This document shows, piece after piece, positions 48,043 through 56,597 of a stretch of DNA of 64,000 bases. Origin of the DNA: Bifidobacterium breve (GTDB lineage Bacteria > Actinomycetota > Acidimicrobiia > Acidimicrobiales > Ilumatobacteraceae); NCBI GenBank assembly GCA_945901725.1, contig CAMDLK010000001.1, forward strand, positions 1-64,000. Direction: 5' to 3'. Each line of letters begins with the position of its first letter. The first letter of the stretch is position 1. The notes below the pieces were generated by a model. The model did no database searches and was not told the origin of the DNA. It was given only the letters and a program-made list of their open reading frames with translations. The position numbers were made by a program, and so were the translations under genes.

Positions 48043-48780
48043 TTATTGACCTGAAATTGTGAAATCAATTCCACAATTATCAAAGGCACGTTGAAACTGA
48101 CGTTGATACTGTGCGTTATCTGTGTCGGGACTGCTCACGTCATAGGTGTCAGATAGGGCGATACCCAAACATGTTGCTTCATTATCTGTAATCGTGAGAC
48201 CGAATTGAGTTGCAATCATCTTTCCAATAACAGTCAACTCAGAGGAATCATCCAATGGACTGACTATCGGATCTGTCGCAGTTGGGCTCGGTATCGGAGC
48301 CATCGGCAAAGTGATTTCAGAATCAGTTGGTGGCTGCTGGGTGGATGGCATGCCACATTTACTTATCAACTGACCTTCAACTGCATTTGATTGACGGAGA
48401 GTCACTTCGGAGCCGAGGTCATAGGCCGCAGACACAGCCTCGCTGATGTCAAGTGCTCTGTTCACATCCCAATCGATCTTGTCCATTACTGAGATAAACA
48501 AGGAAATCTTCTTTGCCACTATTGATGCTTCATTAGAGATTGATTTCTCCGTGACTGCATTAACGGCTCTTTCGTAGGCCGCATTTGAATCGGATCGTAA
48601 TTGGGCGTATCTGTCTTCTGAGAAATTGTCTAGACCTTGCGAAAAACCACTCACGTAATCGGAAATAGAAATATCTGAACTACACGATGAATTCTGGTCA
48701 CTCGAACAAGACGCGAGGACAGACAAGGCACCAAATATCAGTACTGCACTGCAGCGGGACACATATCGATAAAGGAGCAC
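48043..48780 (-). CDS. Putative lipoprotein of unknown function
   Basis: A 245-aa secreted protein. The signal sequence SRCSAVLIFGALSVLASC ends in a lipobox-like LASC, so lipid anchoring at the Cys is likely. The rest is polar and helical at first (YAQLRSDSNAAYERAVNAVT), with a Pro/Thr/Ser-rich middle near 150-175, and ends in a domain with two more Cys (ATCLGIALSDTYDV and FDNCGIDFTISGQ). No family recognised. Start GTG 48780 has CAGAAT 6 bases upstream; GTG 48762 is an alternative that gives a tidier signal peptide. Confidence 0.7.
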   Translation of the reverse strand: MLLYRYVSRCSAVLIFGALSVLASCSSDQNSSCSSDISISDYVSGFSQGLDNFSEDRYAQLRSDSNAAYERAVNAVTEKSISNEASIVAKKISLFISVMDKIDWDVNRALDISEAVSAAYDLGSEVTLRQSNAVEGQLISKCGMPSTQQPPTDSEITLPMAPIPSPTATDPIVSPLDDSSELTVIGKMIATQFGLTITDNEATCLGIALSDTYDVSSPDTDNAQYQRQFQRAFDNCGIDFTISGQ

Positions 48781-48821
48781 TTATCCATTCTGCCAGTACC
48801 GCACCAGACAGCACAGCCACC

Positions 48822-48827
48822 TAAAGT
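48822..48827 (+). promoter_or_regulatory. -10 box, DoxX gene
   Basis: TAAAGT is 6 bases before ATG 48834. Confidence 0.5.
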
Positions 48828-48833
48828 TCCAAT

Positions 48834-49328
48834 ATGAACAAAGTAGACGTAACTATGGCCATCTTGCGCGGGTCGGTCGGTGCTTCGATTGCGTATCACG
48901 GGATTAACAAAGCAAAAGGTCTCGCGGGTACTGCTTCGTGGTTCAAAAGCATTGGAATGAAATGGCCGAACCAGCAGGCGGTTATCGCAGCGTCAACTGA
49001 AGTCATTGCGGGAGTGCTCTTAATCTTCGGATTAGTTACCCCCCTTTCTTGCATCGCTGTTATTGCGCTCATGGCAGTCGCAATCGCCACAGTCCATGCA
49101 CGCGTCGGCTATTTCATCTTCCTGCCGAACGGCGGATGGGAATACTGCGCATCAATTATCGCGGTTGCAACAGCTATAGGCGTCACTGGTCCTGGGTCGT
49201 GGTCTGTCGACAATGCGTGGGGAATCAATCAATCGTTGGGTCTCGTTGCCTTACCCATAGGTGTCATTTGTGCGGTGTGTCATTTGGCGCTCTGCTGGCG
49301 ACCACTAACGAACAATCCTTCGGCATAG
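48834..49328 (+). CDS. DoxX-family membrane protein
   Basis: A 164-aa membrane protein with four hydrophobic segments. It starts LRGSVGASIAYHGINKAKGL, continues WFKSIGMKWPNQQAVIAAST, the family region after TM1, and then has EVIAGVLLIFGLVTPLSCIA and IALMAVAIATVHA. This is the DoxX/SURF4-like layout. Such proteins are linked to thiol or redox stress and terminal oxidase function in some bacteria, but the biochemical role is unclear. It is followed 10 bp later by the 173-aa gene, which has its own box. Confidence 0.82.
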   Translation: MNKVDVTMAILRGSVGASIAYHGINKAKGLAGTASWFKSIGMKWPNQQAVIAASTEVIAGVLLIFGLVTPLSCIAVIALMAVAIATVHARVGYFIFLPNGGWEYCASIIAVATAIGVTGPGSWSVDNAWGINQSLGLVALPIGVICAVCHLALCWRPLTNNPSA

Positions 49329-49331
49329 CAT
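49326..49331 (+). promoter_or_regulatory. -10 box, 49339 gene
   Basis: TAGCAT (its TAG is the DoxX stop) is 7 bases before GTG 49339. Confidence 0.35.
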
Positions 49332-49338
49332 TCATATC

Positions 49339-49860
49339 GTGTTCGTTAAGAAATTTACTCGCGTTCTTCTCACAGCTATCTGTGTTCTTATAGCCGCAAT
49401 GTGGGTGTATGCATACGGCTTCGCGCCTCGAGAGAGCTTCAACAAAATCTATGACACTGCGTGGCAAGCAAGGTCTCAAGCTCATTGCAAGAAAGCCGAG
49501 AACATTCGTTTCTCATTCGAAGATCTCACTCCAATGAAAGCCGATGACCCTCTCGCATTGAAAGCCAAAGCCAAAGTTGTGAAGGCAGCAACCGATGCTC
49601 TTGAGAATGCCATCAATTTGATTGCAGCTGATATTCCTTCAGATGCAAAAGGAAAAGAACTTGTTCCAGCTTGGATCAAGGATTATCGCCTCTACATTTC
49701 GGATCGTCGAGCCTTTGAAGTAGCGCTACAGAACGCAGTGACACGCCCATTTTTCGCAGAGAGCGAAATAGAAGGTGTTCCTGTAAGTGAGCGAATTAGT
49801 AAATTCGCACGTGAGAATGACATGAAGACATGTCAGACTCCATACGACTTATCCGTTTAG
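49339..49860 (+). CDS. Membrane-anchored hypothetical protein, 173 aa
   Basis: A 173-aa protein with one N-terminal membrane segment (VLLTAICVLIAAMWVYAYGF) and an otherwise polar, mostly helical outer domain (DPLALKAKAKVVKAATDALE, then SDAKGKELVPAWIKDYRLYI). Two Cys occur (AHCKKAENI and MKTCQTPYD) and could form a disulfide outside the membrane. Family not recognised. The closeness of DoxX suggests an envelope role, without proof. Its TAG stop interlocks with the TAA of the acyltransferase gene (TTAG). Confidence 0.65.
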   Translation: MFVKKFTRVLLTAICVLIAAMWVYAYGFAPRESFNKIYDTAWQARSQAHCKKAENIRFSFEDLTPMKADDPLALKAKAKVVKAATDALENAINLIAADIPSDAKGKELVPAWIKDYRLYISDRRAFEVALQNAVTRPFFAESEIEGVPVSERISKFARENDMKTCQTPYDLSV

Positions 49861-50477
49861 TCGACTGATACCCAACCGAGGTCAGGGTCGTGTCGCCGTA
49901 CAACACGAGCAGGAGAACCAACTGCGACTGAATAGTCAGGTATGTCATGAGTGACGACTGCATTGGCACCAATGACTACATGTTTTCCAATGGTCACACC
50001 CGGTAGCACTACTGCGCCGTAACCAAGCCAAGACCCGTCGCCAATCACCACTGCCCGTTCTGGCTGTGACTGCTGCGAAATAGGTCGCGATATGTCTTCG
50101 TATCCATGGTTCTGATCAGTGATGTATACATGGTGTCCAGTCCATACGTCATTACCAATGGTGATCGAGAAGTGACCCACGATGCCGCTTCCTCGGCCAA
50201 TCAGGCATCTGTCTCCTATCGACACGACGATGTCTGAAATACACTCTTGGCCCGGAACCATTCCCGCCGACAAAGCAACATCTGGACCTATCAATGTGTC
50301 GCTACCGATAGAGATATACCGCTCGTTAAAGATGGTTGTGGGCTTCCACATAATCATGCTCCGCTCGCCAAATGCAGCGAACTTCTTACCTCTAACGTCA
50401 CTCGCGCTTGTAGAAGCCCAAAAGGAAAGACGCCTGTTGATGTCAACATAAATCCGACCAATCAACTGTCCCAACAT
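49857..50477 (-). CDS. Hexapeptide-repeat (LbH) acyltransferase
   Basis: 206 aa from ATG 50477 (MLGQLIGRIYVDINRRLSFW); the tracked start 50543 lies before the TAGCGT box that is 7 bases from this ATG. A left-handed beta-helix acyltransferase: IGSDTLIGPDVALSAGMVPG, VVSIGDRCLIGRGSGIVGHF, and the catalytic His in VWTGHHVYITDQNHGYEDIS. IGDGSWLGYGAVVLPGVTIG and VTHDIPDYSVAVGSPARVV close it. This is the maltose/galactoside/WbbJ-type family that acetylates sugars with acetyl-CoA, often in surface polysaccharide synthesis; the acceptor is unknown. It is divergent from the carboxylesterase. Confidence 0.85.
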   Translation of the reverse strand: MLGQLIGRIYVDINRRLSFWASTSASDVRGKKFAAFGERSMIMWKPTTIFNERYISIGSDTLIGPDVALSAGMVPGQECISDIVVSIGDRCLIGRGSGIVGHFSITIGNDVWTGHHVYITDQNHGYEDISRPISQQSQPERAVVIGDGSWLGYGAVVLPGVTIGKHVVIGANAVVTHDIPDYSVAVGSPARVVRRHDPDLGWVSVD

Positions 50478-50484
50478 AGGGAAC

Positions 50485-50490
50485 ACGCTA
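50485..50490 (-). promoter_or_regulatory. -10 box, acyltransferase
   Basis: TAGCGT on the minus strand is 7 bases before ATG 50477 and sets that start. Confidence 0.45.
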
Positions 50491-50513
50491 GTGACCAAGC
50501 AGGGGCCAACGAC

Positions 50514-50519
50514 TACCGT
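50514..50519 (+). promoter_or_regulatory. -10 box, carboxylesterase
   Basis: TACCGT is 6 bases before ATG 50526 and sets that start. Confidence 0.5.
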
Positions 50520-50525
50520 ATTTTC

Positions 50526-51953
50526 ATGCAGAACAAGCCACAATCATTTGCAACCAACCGCGGCTCCATCACCGGGCTCATCTCTCCCACTGGAAGTTGC
50601 GAGTTCTTGGGAATTCCATTTGCTACAGCCAAAAGGCTGGAGAATCCGATTGATATCTCTTCGTGGGATGACAATTTTGATGCAACGGCATACGGACCCA
50701 TTTGTCCTCAGACTCCGGGGATGCTGGAAATGGCATTGAACATGGATGCGTCACATATGAAAGAAGAGTGCCTCAACCTGAATGTGTACACCCCTCGCAT
50801 GACGACAGAAGGAATGTCGCTACCAGTTCTCTTCTGGATTCATGGCGGCGCATACACAAATGGAGCTGGTTCTGTGGCGTGGTACCACGGCGCTTCATTA
50901 GCGTCACGCGAGACTGTTGTTGTCACAATCAATTACCGCTTGGGACCTCTAGGTTTTCTCGGTGACGGAAACTACGGAACGCTTGACATGTTGTCTGCAC
51001 TTCGGTGGGTACAACGAAACATTTCAGCTTTCGGTGGTAACGAAAAAAATGTAACCATTTTTGGTGAATCTGCTGGCGGATCGGCCGTGGTCTCATTGTT
51101 GGCCAGTCCTGAAATTGAAGGACTCGCCCATAAGGCATGGGCCATGAGCCCGTCTATTGGGCAACTTCGCAATAGACCTCGCGCTATCGAGTTGCAGAAG
51201 CAATTCATTGAACTAGCAGGCCTATCAACCATGGATGATGTTAAGTCAATGTCGGTAGACGACATTCTTGCCACGCAACAAAAGCAGATGGCATCACCAA
51301 CTAAGGCTTTTGACTTCTATGCGCCTACAGCGGGCGGTGTATCTCTCAGCAATGACATCCTTGCTTCTGCTGCGAGCTCACCTATCCCACTTGTTGTAGG
51401 CACCAATAGAGACGAAAACAAACTGTGGTCAACTTTTGACCCATCATTGGCTGACGCAGATGATGCACGCTGGAAAGCATTTACCGATGAAACATTTGGC
51501 GCACGTGGACAGCAGGCACGCGATGCATACCGAGCACTGCGGCCGGGTGAATCCGCAAGGGATTTGATGTCAGCCGTAAGTACAGACACTGGTTTTCGCC
51601 AACCAGCACAACGTCTGTGCGAAGCCCGAGCTGAGAGCGAAGTTCCGACATGGATGTACTGGTTCACATGGCCGACTCCTGCCTTTGGGGGTGCTGTTGG
51701 TTGTTGCCATGCCCTTGATATTCCCTTTGCATTCGACAATCTCGATGCAGAAGGCGTCTTGATGATGACCGGGGATGGCGAAGAACGGAATCAAATTGCA
51801 GACAGGTTCGCCTCTGAAATAGTTTCCTTCGCAACTCATGGCCATCCGAGTTGGAGTCAGTTCAATACGAAAGATCGACCTACATTGGTAATCGATACGG
51901 AGACAAAACTTGCCCACGACCCCGAGCCAGAGATTCGCGTACTATTCGTCTAA
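50526..51953 (+). CDS. Type-B carboxylesterase
   Basis: 475 aa from ATG 50526 (MQNKPQSFATNRGSITGLIS). The family N-terminal EECLNLNVYTPRM is near 80, the oxyanion loop LFWIHGGAYTNGAGSVAWYH near 102, and the nucleophile in TIFGESAGGSAVVSLLASPE near 178. The acid is probably in PLVVGTNRDENKLWSTFD near 285, and the His in GAVGCCHALDIPFAFDNLD near 400. These esterases hydrolyse diverse carboxylic esters; substrate unknown, and no signal peptide is seen, so it acts in the cytoplasm. The tracked ORF 50247 extends backwards into the divergent gene. Confidence 0.9.
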   Translation: MQNKPQSFATNRGSITGLISPTGSCEFLGIPFATAKRLENPIDISSWDDNFDATAYGPICPQTPGMLEMALNMDASHMKEECLNLNVYTPRMTTEGMSLPVLFWIHGGAYTNGAGSVAWYHGASLASRETVVVTINYRLGPLGFLGDGNYGTLDMLSALRWVQRNISAFGGNEKNVTIFGESAGGSAVVSLLASPEIEGLAHKAWAMSPSIGQLRNRPRAIELQKQFIELAGLSTMDDVKSMSVDDILATQQKQMASPTKAFDFYAPTAGGVSLSNDILASAASSPIPLVVGTNRDENKLWSTFDPSLADADDARWKAFTDETFGARGQQARDAYRALRPGESARDLMSAVSTDTGFRQPAQRLCEARAESEVPTWMYWFTWPTPAFGGAVGCCHALDIPFAFDNLDAEGVLMMTGDGEERNQIADRFASEIVSFATHGHPSWSQFNTKDRPTLVIDTETKLAHDPEPEIRVLFV

Positions 51954-51962
51954 GTGACAAAC

Positions 51963-51979
51963 GACTCAATCCGTGAGTC
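51963..51979. repeat. Inverted repeat between carboxylesterase and panB
   Basis: GACTCA and TGAGTC with a 5-base loop, in the 54-bp gap. No T-tract follows, so it may be a weak transcript-end hairpin or a regulatory site for panB. Confidence 0.3.
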
Positions 51980-52007
51980 AAAGAATCGCCAATAGCCTTA
52001 TGGGCTC

Positions 52008-52838
52008 ATGGAGATTCCGAAAATGTCTAGCCCTCGCGTCAAGGTTCTCGTACCTCATCTCATTGAACGCAAGAATTCTTCTGAGGTTTTGACCATGGTC
52101 ACCGCCTATGACTCAACATTTGCTTCCATAGTTGATGAAGCCGGAGTTGATCTCATTCTTGTAGGCGATTCAGTGGCGACAGTGATGCAAGGACAAAAAA
52201 CAACTCTCTGTGTGTCCATGGAACATATGGAATACCACGTCCAGATGGTTGCATCCGTGAAACCCAAAGCCTTGATTGTCGGAGATTTGCCATTTGGCTC
52301 GTATCAAGCATCTGCAAAGGACGCTGTCCGTAATGCCATTCGGTTGGTAAAAGCTGGAGCCGAGATCGTAAAACTCGAAGGCGGCCTTCATGTACAAGAA
52401 GCGATTGAAGCAATTGTTCGGGCCGACATTCCTGTGATGGGACACATTGGTTTAACTCCACAGAGCTATCACCGTATGGGTGGAAACAAAGTGCAAGGTC
52501 GAGAAGAAGGCACGCAATCAGGAAGCCGAGACCGAATCTTGGCTGATGCGCGTGCTGTAGAAAACGCTGGTGTGTGTTCATTCGTCATTGAGGCTGTTCC
52601 TGCGGAGCTAGCAACTGAAATAACGGCCACAGCTCAAGTCCCCACCATTGGCATTGGTGCTGGGGTGAACTGCGATGGACAAGTTCTCGTGTTGCATGAT
52701 CTTCTCGGTTTATCCGAGCGGTCATTCAAATTCGCTAAGGCGTATAGCAATCTCAGACAGATCTCGCTTAAAGCGGTTTCAGAATATGTCTCCGATGTTC
52801 AACATCGGCGCTTCCCTGACGCCACTAATAGTTTCTGA
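52008..52838 (+). CDS. panB: 3-methyl-2-oxobutanoate hydroxymethyltransferase
   Basis: 276 aa. LTMVTAYDSTFASIVDEAGV near residue 28, VDLILVGDSVATVMQGQKTT near 46 with metal-binding Asp, VGDLPFGSYQASAKDAVRNA near 88, and VKLEGGLHVQEAIEAIVRAD near 120 are the family signatures. GHIGLTPQSYHRMGGNKVQG near 145 and the catalytic-site Glu in CSFVIEAVPAELA near 188 complete the set. It transfers a hydroxymethyl group from methylene-tetrahydrofolate to alpha-ketoisovalerate in pantothenate synthesis. TAGCCT occurs 9 bases before ATG. panC follows after 5 bp. Confidence 0.95.
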   Translation: MEIPKMSSPRVKVLVPHLIERKNSSEVLTMVTAYDSTFASIVDEAGVDLILVGDSVATVMQGQKTTLCVSMEHMEYHVQMVASVKPKALIVGDLPFGSYQASAKDAVRNAIRLVKAGAEIVKLEGGLHVQEAIEAIVRADIPVMGHIGLTPQSYHRMGGNKVQGREEGTQSGSRDRILADARAVENAGVCSFVIEAVPAELATEITATAQVPTIGIGAGVNCDGQVLVLHDLLGLSERSFKFAKAYSNLRQISLKAVSEYVSDVQHRRFPDATNSF

Positions 52839-52843
52839 CTCTA

Positions 52844-53683
52844 ATGAGAGTCATACGGTCCATCTCGGAAATGCAGAAGTGGAGAACTGTTGAACATTCA
52901 GCTGGACATTCCGTCGGCTTCGTGCCCACCATGGGAGCGCTCCACCAGGGTCATGCAGAACTCTTCTCACAAAGCGTGAGCGAGAACGAACGAACTGTGG
53001 TCTCGATATTTGTGAATTCATTGCAATTCAACAGCGTGGCCGACCTAGAGGCTTATCCACGTCAACTCGAACAAGACAAGGTGATTGCTGAACAACAAAG
53101 TGTCGATGTACTTTTTGTTCCCGATCACGAGGAGATGTACCCGAATGGATTTGCGTCCACAGTTTCTGCTGGTCCGATTGCGCAGCACATGGAGGGGCTG
53201 CATCGACCGGGACATTTCGACGGGGTGGCCACAGTTGTTGTCAAACTCCTGAATGCTGTGATGCCTGATGTTGCTTATTTCGGCCTTAAAGATTTTCAGC
53301 AACTTGCAGTCATTCGCAGTGTCGTACGAGACCTAAACATAAAGTGCGATGTTCGTGGCGTTCCAACTGTCCGAAATGGGATCGGGCTAGCCCTCTCTAG
53401 CCGGAACAGCAGATTATCGACAGATCGCTTGGAGCAAGCTTCGATTATTTACTCACTCTTGAACGAAATGGCTAATCAAGCCAGAAGCAACGTGACATCA
53501 ACGCTCACTCTTCAGAATCATTTCAATGAACGAATGAAATCGGTCTCCGGCACAAAGCTGGAATACGTCGAAGTTGTCGATTCCGATTCTCTCCTGCCTG
53601 CAACAACTGCACAGAAGGGCACAACTATCTGCGTTGCTGTGTGGTTTGATGACGTGAGATTAATCGACAACATCAGCATCTGA
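52844..53683 (+). CDS. panC: Pantoate-beta-alanine ligase
   Basis: 279 aa. The nucleotide-binding VGFVPTMGALHQGHAELFSQ is near residue 24 and SIFVNSLQFNSVADLEAYPR near 51; the family usually has NPxQF here, so NSLQF is a small variation. MEGLHRPGHFDGVATVVVKL near 118 binds pantoate, and KDFQQLAVIRSVVRDLN near 152 and GIGLALSSRNSRLS near 178 with the KMSKS-like loop follow. It condenses pantoate with beta-alanine using ATP. It is coupled to panB; no panD is visible nearby. Confidence 0.95.
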   Translation: MRVIRSISEMQKWRTVEHSAGHSVGFVPTMGALHQGHAELFSQSVSENERTVVSIFVNSLQFNSVADLEAYPRQLEQDKVIAEQQSVDVLFVPDHEEMYPNGFASTVSAGPIAQHMEGLHRPGHFDGVATVVVKLLNAVMPDVAYFGLKDFQQLAVIRSVVRDLNIKCDVRGVPTVRNGIGLALSSRNSRLSTDRLEQASIIYSLLNEMANQARSNVTSTLTLQNHFNERMKSVSGTKLEYVEVVDSDSLLPATTAQKGTTICVAVWFDDVRLIDNISI

Positions 53684-53691
53684 TCTCCGCC

Positions 53692-53697
53692 TAATCT
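53692..53697 (+). promoter_or_regulatory. -10 box, FAD oxidoreductase
   Basis: TAATCT is 6 bases before ATG 53704. Confidence 0.5.
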
Positions 53698-53703
53698 TTC
53701 AAT

Positions 53704-55095
53704 ATGGAGAAAGCTTTTGCGCAGTGGCCCCGATCACTATGGGCTGACAATTCACTGAAGTGGGATTTCCCAGAGATTGAACTATCTAATTCTTTCGATG
53801 TTGTCATTGTCGGGGCTGGCTACAGCGGCTTATGGACCGCGCATCATCTGCTCAACTTTAATCCGAGCCTTTCAGTAGCAATTCTTGACGCCCGTCAACC
53901 AGGTTTCGGAGCAAGCGGACGCAACGGAGGTTGGTGTAGTGCCTTTAGTCCGATGTCATTGGAAGCTGTTGCAAGTCAGTCCGACAGACAAGGTGCAATA
54001 GAACTACAGAATGCTCTTGTTGCTTCAGTCGATGAGATTGGTTCCTATGTTGCTAATTCCGGAATCGATTGTGGATGGCACAAGGGCGGCACGCTGTCGT
54101 TTGCATCGAGCCAATTGCAACTACAGAGGATCAAAGAGACCATAGAGATGTCTCGTGCCTTCGGTTACGACGATTCATTCATGACTTACTTAACATCAGA
54201 CCAAGCTGAGAATCGAGTACGTATTCGCGGCTCCCACGGTGCTTCATACAGCCCACACTGTGCAGCGCTGCACCCCGCACAGTTGATTGATGGTCTCGTG
54301 AATCAATTGCTGACCAGAAACGTTCAATTCTTCGGTTCATCTCAGGTCACAGATATCAACCCTCATCAGATATTGGCCAACACATCCCATGGAACTATCT
54401 CGATTGACACCAAATGGATAGTCCGTGCCACGGAGGGCTTCACAGCCCGAATGAAGCAATACCGCCGAGACGTTGCACCGCTGTATTCATACATGATCGC
54501 CACAGAGCCATTGTCGGATTCGCAATGGCGAGACATCGGTTGGACAAATAGGGAAACTGTGTCTGATGGCCGCAACTTGGTCATTTACGTACAGAGAACA
54601 TCAGACGGACGAATTGCATACGGAGGACGTGGTGCTCCGTATAAGTTCGCTAGTCGTATCGGTTCAAATTTTGATAACAATCCGAAGATTCACTCGTTGA
54701 TTGAAAAGTCAATGCGAGAGATGTTTCCGTCAATAGATGATGTTGCGGTAACCCATAGATGGGGTGGTGCACTCGGTGTACATCGAGACTGGTTTGCATC
54801 GGCGAAAGTTGATCACACGACCCACATTGCTTCACTGGGTGGATATGTAGGCGACGGTGTTGCTTTCAGCTATGTGGCAGCAAGAGAAGTCGCAAGAAAC
54901 ATTGTTGGCGAGGGTCAACATGAACGTCCCCTGCCCATCGTTAATCACGTCTCTCCCCGATGGGAACCTGAACCGTTTCGTTATGTCGGCATTAACTCAA
55001 TTTTGCGTTTAACGGAACGAGCAGACGAGACGGAGAGACTTACAGGCCGCAAGAACCGTTTCGTGAATTGGCTATTAGGGAGACTGATTCCTTAG
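53704..55095 (+). CDS. FAD-dependent oxidoreductase (DAO family, PuuB-like)
   Basis: A 463-aa DAO-type flavoprotein. The dinucleotide-binding VVIVGAGYSGLWTAHHLL is near residue 34, and the flavin-contacting PGFGASGRNGGWCSAFSP near 68 is typical of gamma-glutamylputrescine oxidase-like enzymes. A substrate domain is in the middle, and IASLGGYVGDGVAFSYVAAR near 378 is the C-terminal FAD motif. These enzymes oxidise secondary or primary amines to imines with oxygen. It is next to a ProA-like semialdehyde dehydrogenase on the opposite strand, which would fit amine-to-acid oxidation, but the pairing is only positional. Confidence 0.85.
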   Translation: MEKAFAQWPRSLWADNSLKWDFPEIELSNSFDVVIVGAGYSGLWTAHHLLNFNPSLSVAILDARQPGFGASGRNGGWCSAFSPMSLEAVASQSDRQGAIELQNALVASVDEIGSYVANSGIDCGWHKGGTLSFASSQLQLQRIKETIEMSRAFGYDDSFMTYLTSDQAENRVRIRGSHGASYSPHCAALHPAQLIDGLVNQLLTRNVQFFGSSQVTDINPHQILANTSHGTISIDTKWIVRATEGFTARMKQYRRDVAPLYSYMIATEPLSDSQWRDIGWTNRETVSDGRNLVIYVQRTSDGRIAYGGRGAPYKFASRIGSNFDNNPKIHSLIEKSMREMFPSIDDVAVTHRWGGALGVHRDWFASAKVDHTTHIASLGGYVGDGVAFSYVAAREVARNIVGEGQHERPLPIVNHVSPRWEPEPFRYVGINSILRLTERADETERLTGRKNRFVNWLLGRLIP

Positions 55096-56579
55096 CGGTG
55101 TAGTTTTTCGTCAGTTTGATGAACTCGTAAACGCACAGTGAACGCGGAATCTCCGGACAAGATTCCTGAACGGCCAAAAAGCCTTCCGTTCTCCCAGTTT
55201 GAAAGGCCCAGCTCTGGACGTAGCAGCGAAAATTGTCCATCTACCCAGCGTGTAAAACCGTCTCCGAAGAATGGTGCATTGGTTAACGACCACACTCTTT
55301 CTTGTTCCATATCGTTCTCAGAAATCATGCTCACGATGAACTGAGGACTGTACATATTGAAGAGTTCTACGGCTTCATTAATGTCCTCCACAAGAACAAT
55401 TGCAAACTCTGGGTTCTCTTCCCATTCATATTCTGTGCCTAAAGATTCAACACTGGCAACTGTGACTTGTTGTTCAGACATCTCCCCCTCTGAACGTCGT
55501 ACTGCAATGTTGACATCGGTAGGCATGAATTCTTCGGCCCCTTGAATGGCATGTACGCGTGGTCGCGTGCCGCGTGCAGATGCAGCCATCTCAGCAGCTT
55601 TCAGAACTATCGGAACATGAACAGGTGCCAAATCGCGAATCACGGCAACAACGTTCAAGGTATTGCATACTTTGCGATCAAGACTATGAAGCACTGATGT
55701 TTCCAAGCGATCTAGGCTCGCATCCTCACCCACAATCATCCATGCCCCACCCGTACCGTGGAGACTTACAGGTACTCCCGATTGTTGCGCAATAGAACCC
55801 AATTCTGAAACAGCGGTACCTGATCCACGCGCTACTGCAAGTCCAAGTCGTGAATCAGAAAACAAACTCCAGCCAGCTGCATGTTCCGGTGAATTCAGAA
55901 GAACAACTGCATCTATGGGCAGTCCTGCTTCTATGAGTGAAGGTCGAATAATGACATCCATCATCGCGTTTGCGGTTCCGAGGGCATCGCTCCCAATACG
56001 AAACACAACAGCGTTTCCACCTTTCAATACCCCAGTGGCATCAGCGAACACGTTTGGTCGACCTTCGAACACGAAACCCAATACTCCAAGTGGTGCAACA
56101 CGTTGTTCAACCGACCAGCCGACATGTTCAGTCCGCGACGTTACAGAATCTCGCGACATCGATGCATCTCGCCACATCAACAACGCTGCAATCATGTCGC
56201 GCCTCATATTCTCTGAAAGCACAAGTCGGGTTACTGAACGACCTCGAGCACGAGCGGATTCTTCATCTCGCTGATTCGCTTGAAGTACCTTGCTAAACCG
56301 AGCCTCGTCTTGAAGTGCTTCAGCCGCCAGTCCAAAGAATTCATTGATCGCTTCATCAGATACATCCGACAGCAGAGCGAAAGCCCTCGATGCCGATGAG
56401 ACAGCTTCATCAACAAGTTCAACAACAGCTTTCGGAAGTCGGCGAATTTGGCCATTGTGAGACAAAGCCAGAACCTGGTCACCCGGCTCGAGAGATTCAG
56501 CGAATTCCTGAGAAATGACAGTTCTGTGTCGCCCAATGGCAACTAAATCTCCGGCTCGAAGTAGTGCGTCACTTGTCAT
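55092..56579 (-). CDS. ProA-like glutamate-5-semialdehyde dehydrogenase family protein
   Basis: 495 aa from ATG 56579 (MTSDALLRAGDLVAIGRHRT); the track's 56684 start runs into the divergent gene. It has ALDH-fold ProA signatures: VEQRVAPLGVLGFVFEGRPN near 185, GNAVVFRIGSDALGTANAM near 220, ARGSGTAVSELGSIAQQSGV near 290, and the catalytic Cys in LDRKVCNTLNVVAVI near 342. It is about 70 residues longer than usual ProA (roughly 420), mainly N-terminal, and the C-terminal GRLFGRSGILSGDSAFTVRL differs from the ProA end. Proline synthesis or another semialdehyde role are both possible. Confidence 0.75.
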   Translation of the reverse strand: MTSDALLRAGDLVAIGRHRTVISQEFAESLEPGDQVLALSHNGQIRRLPKAVVELVDEAVSSASRAFALLSDVSDEAINEFFGLAAEALQDEARFSKVLQANQRDEESARARGRSVTRLVLSENMRRDMIAALLMWRDASMSRDSVTSRTEHVGWSVEQRVAPLGVLGFVFEGRPNVFADATGVLKGGNAVVFRIGSDALGTANAMMDVIIRPSLIEAGLPIDAVVLLNSPEHAAGWSLFSDSRLGLAVARGSGTAVSELGSIAQQSGVPVSLHGTGGAWMIVGEDASLDRLETSVLHSLDRKVCNTLNVVAVIRDLAPVHVPIVLKAAEMAASARGTRPRVHAIQGAEEFMPTDVNIAVRRSEGEMSEQQVTVASVESLGTEYEWEENPEFAIVLVEDINEAVELFNMYSPQFIVSMISENDMEQERVWSLTNAPFFGDGFTRWVDGQFSLLRPELGLSNWENGRLFGRSGILSGDSAFTVRLRVHQTDEKLHR

Positions 56580-56584
56580 TGTTC

Positions 56585-56590
56585 TATTCT
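56585..56590 (+). promoter_or_regulatory. -10 box, MBL gene
   Basis: TATTCT is 7 bases before GTG 56598. It overlaps the opposite-strand CAGAAT box of the ProA-like gene. Confidence 0.45.
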
Positions 56591-56591
56591 G
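56586..56591 (-). promoter_or_regulatory. -10-like box, ProA-like gene
   Basis: CAGAAT on the minus strand, a relaxed form, is 6 bases before ATG 56579. The same hexamer and spacing precede GTG 48780. Confidence 0.3.
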
Positions 56592-56597
56592 CTGTGT

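Noticed and set aside
50247-50525. Long N-terminal extension of the carboxylesterase ORF
   Set aside because: It runs antisense through the acyltransferase gene. A -10 box 6 bases before ATG 50526 and family length support the shorter form.
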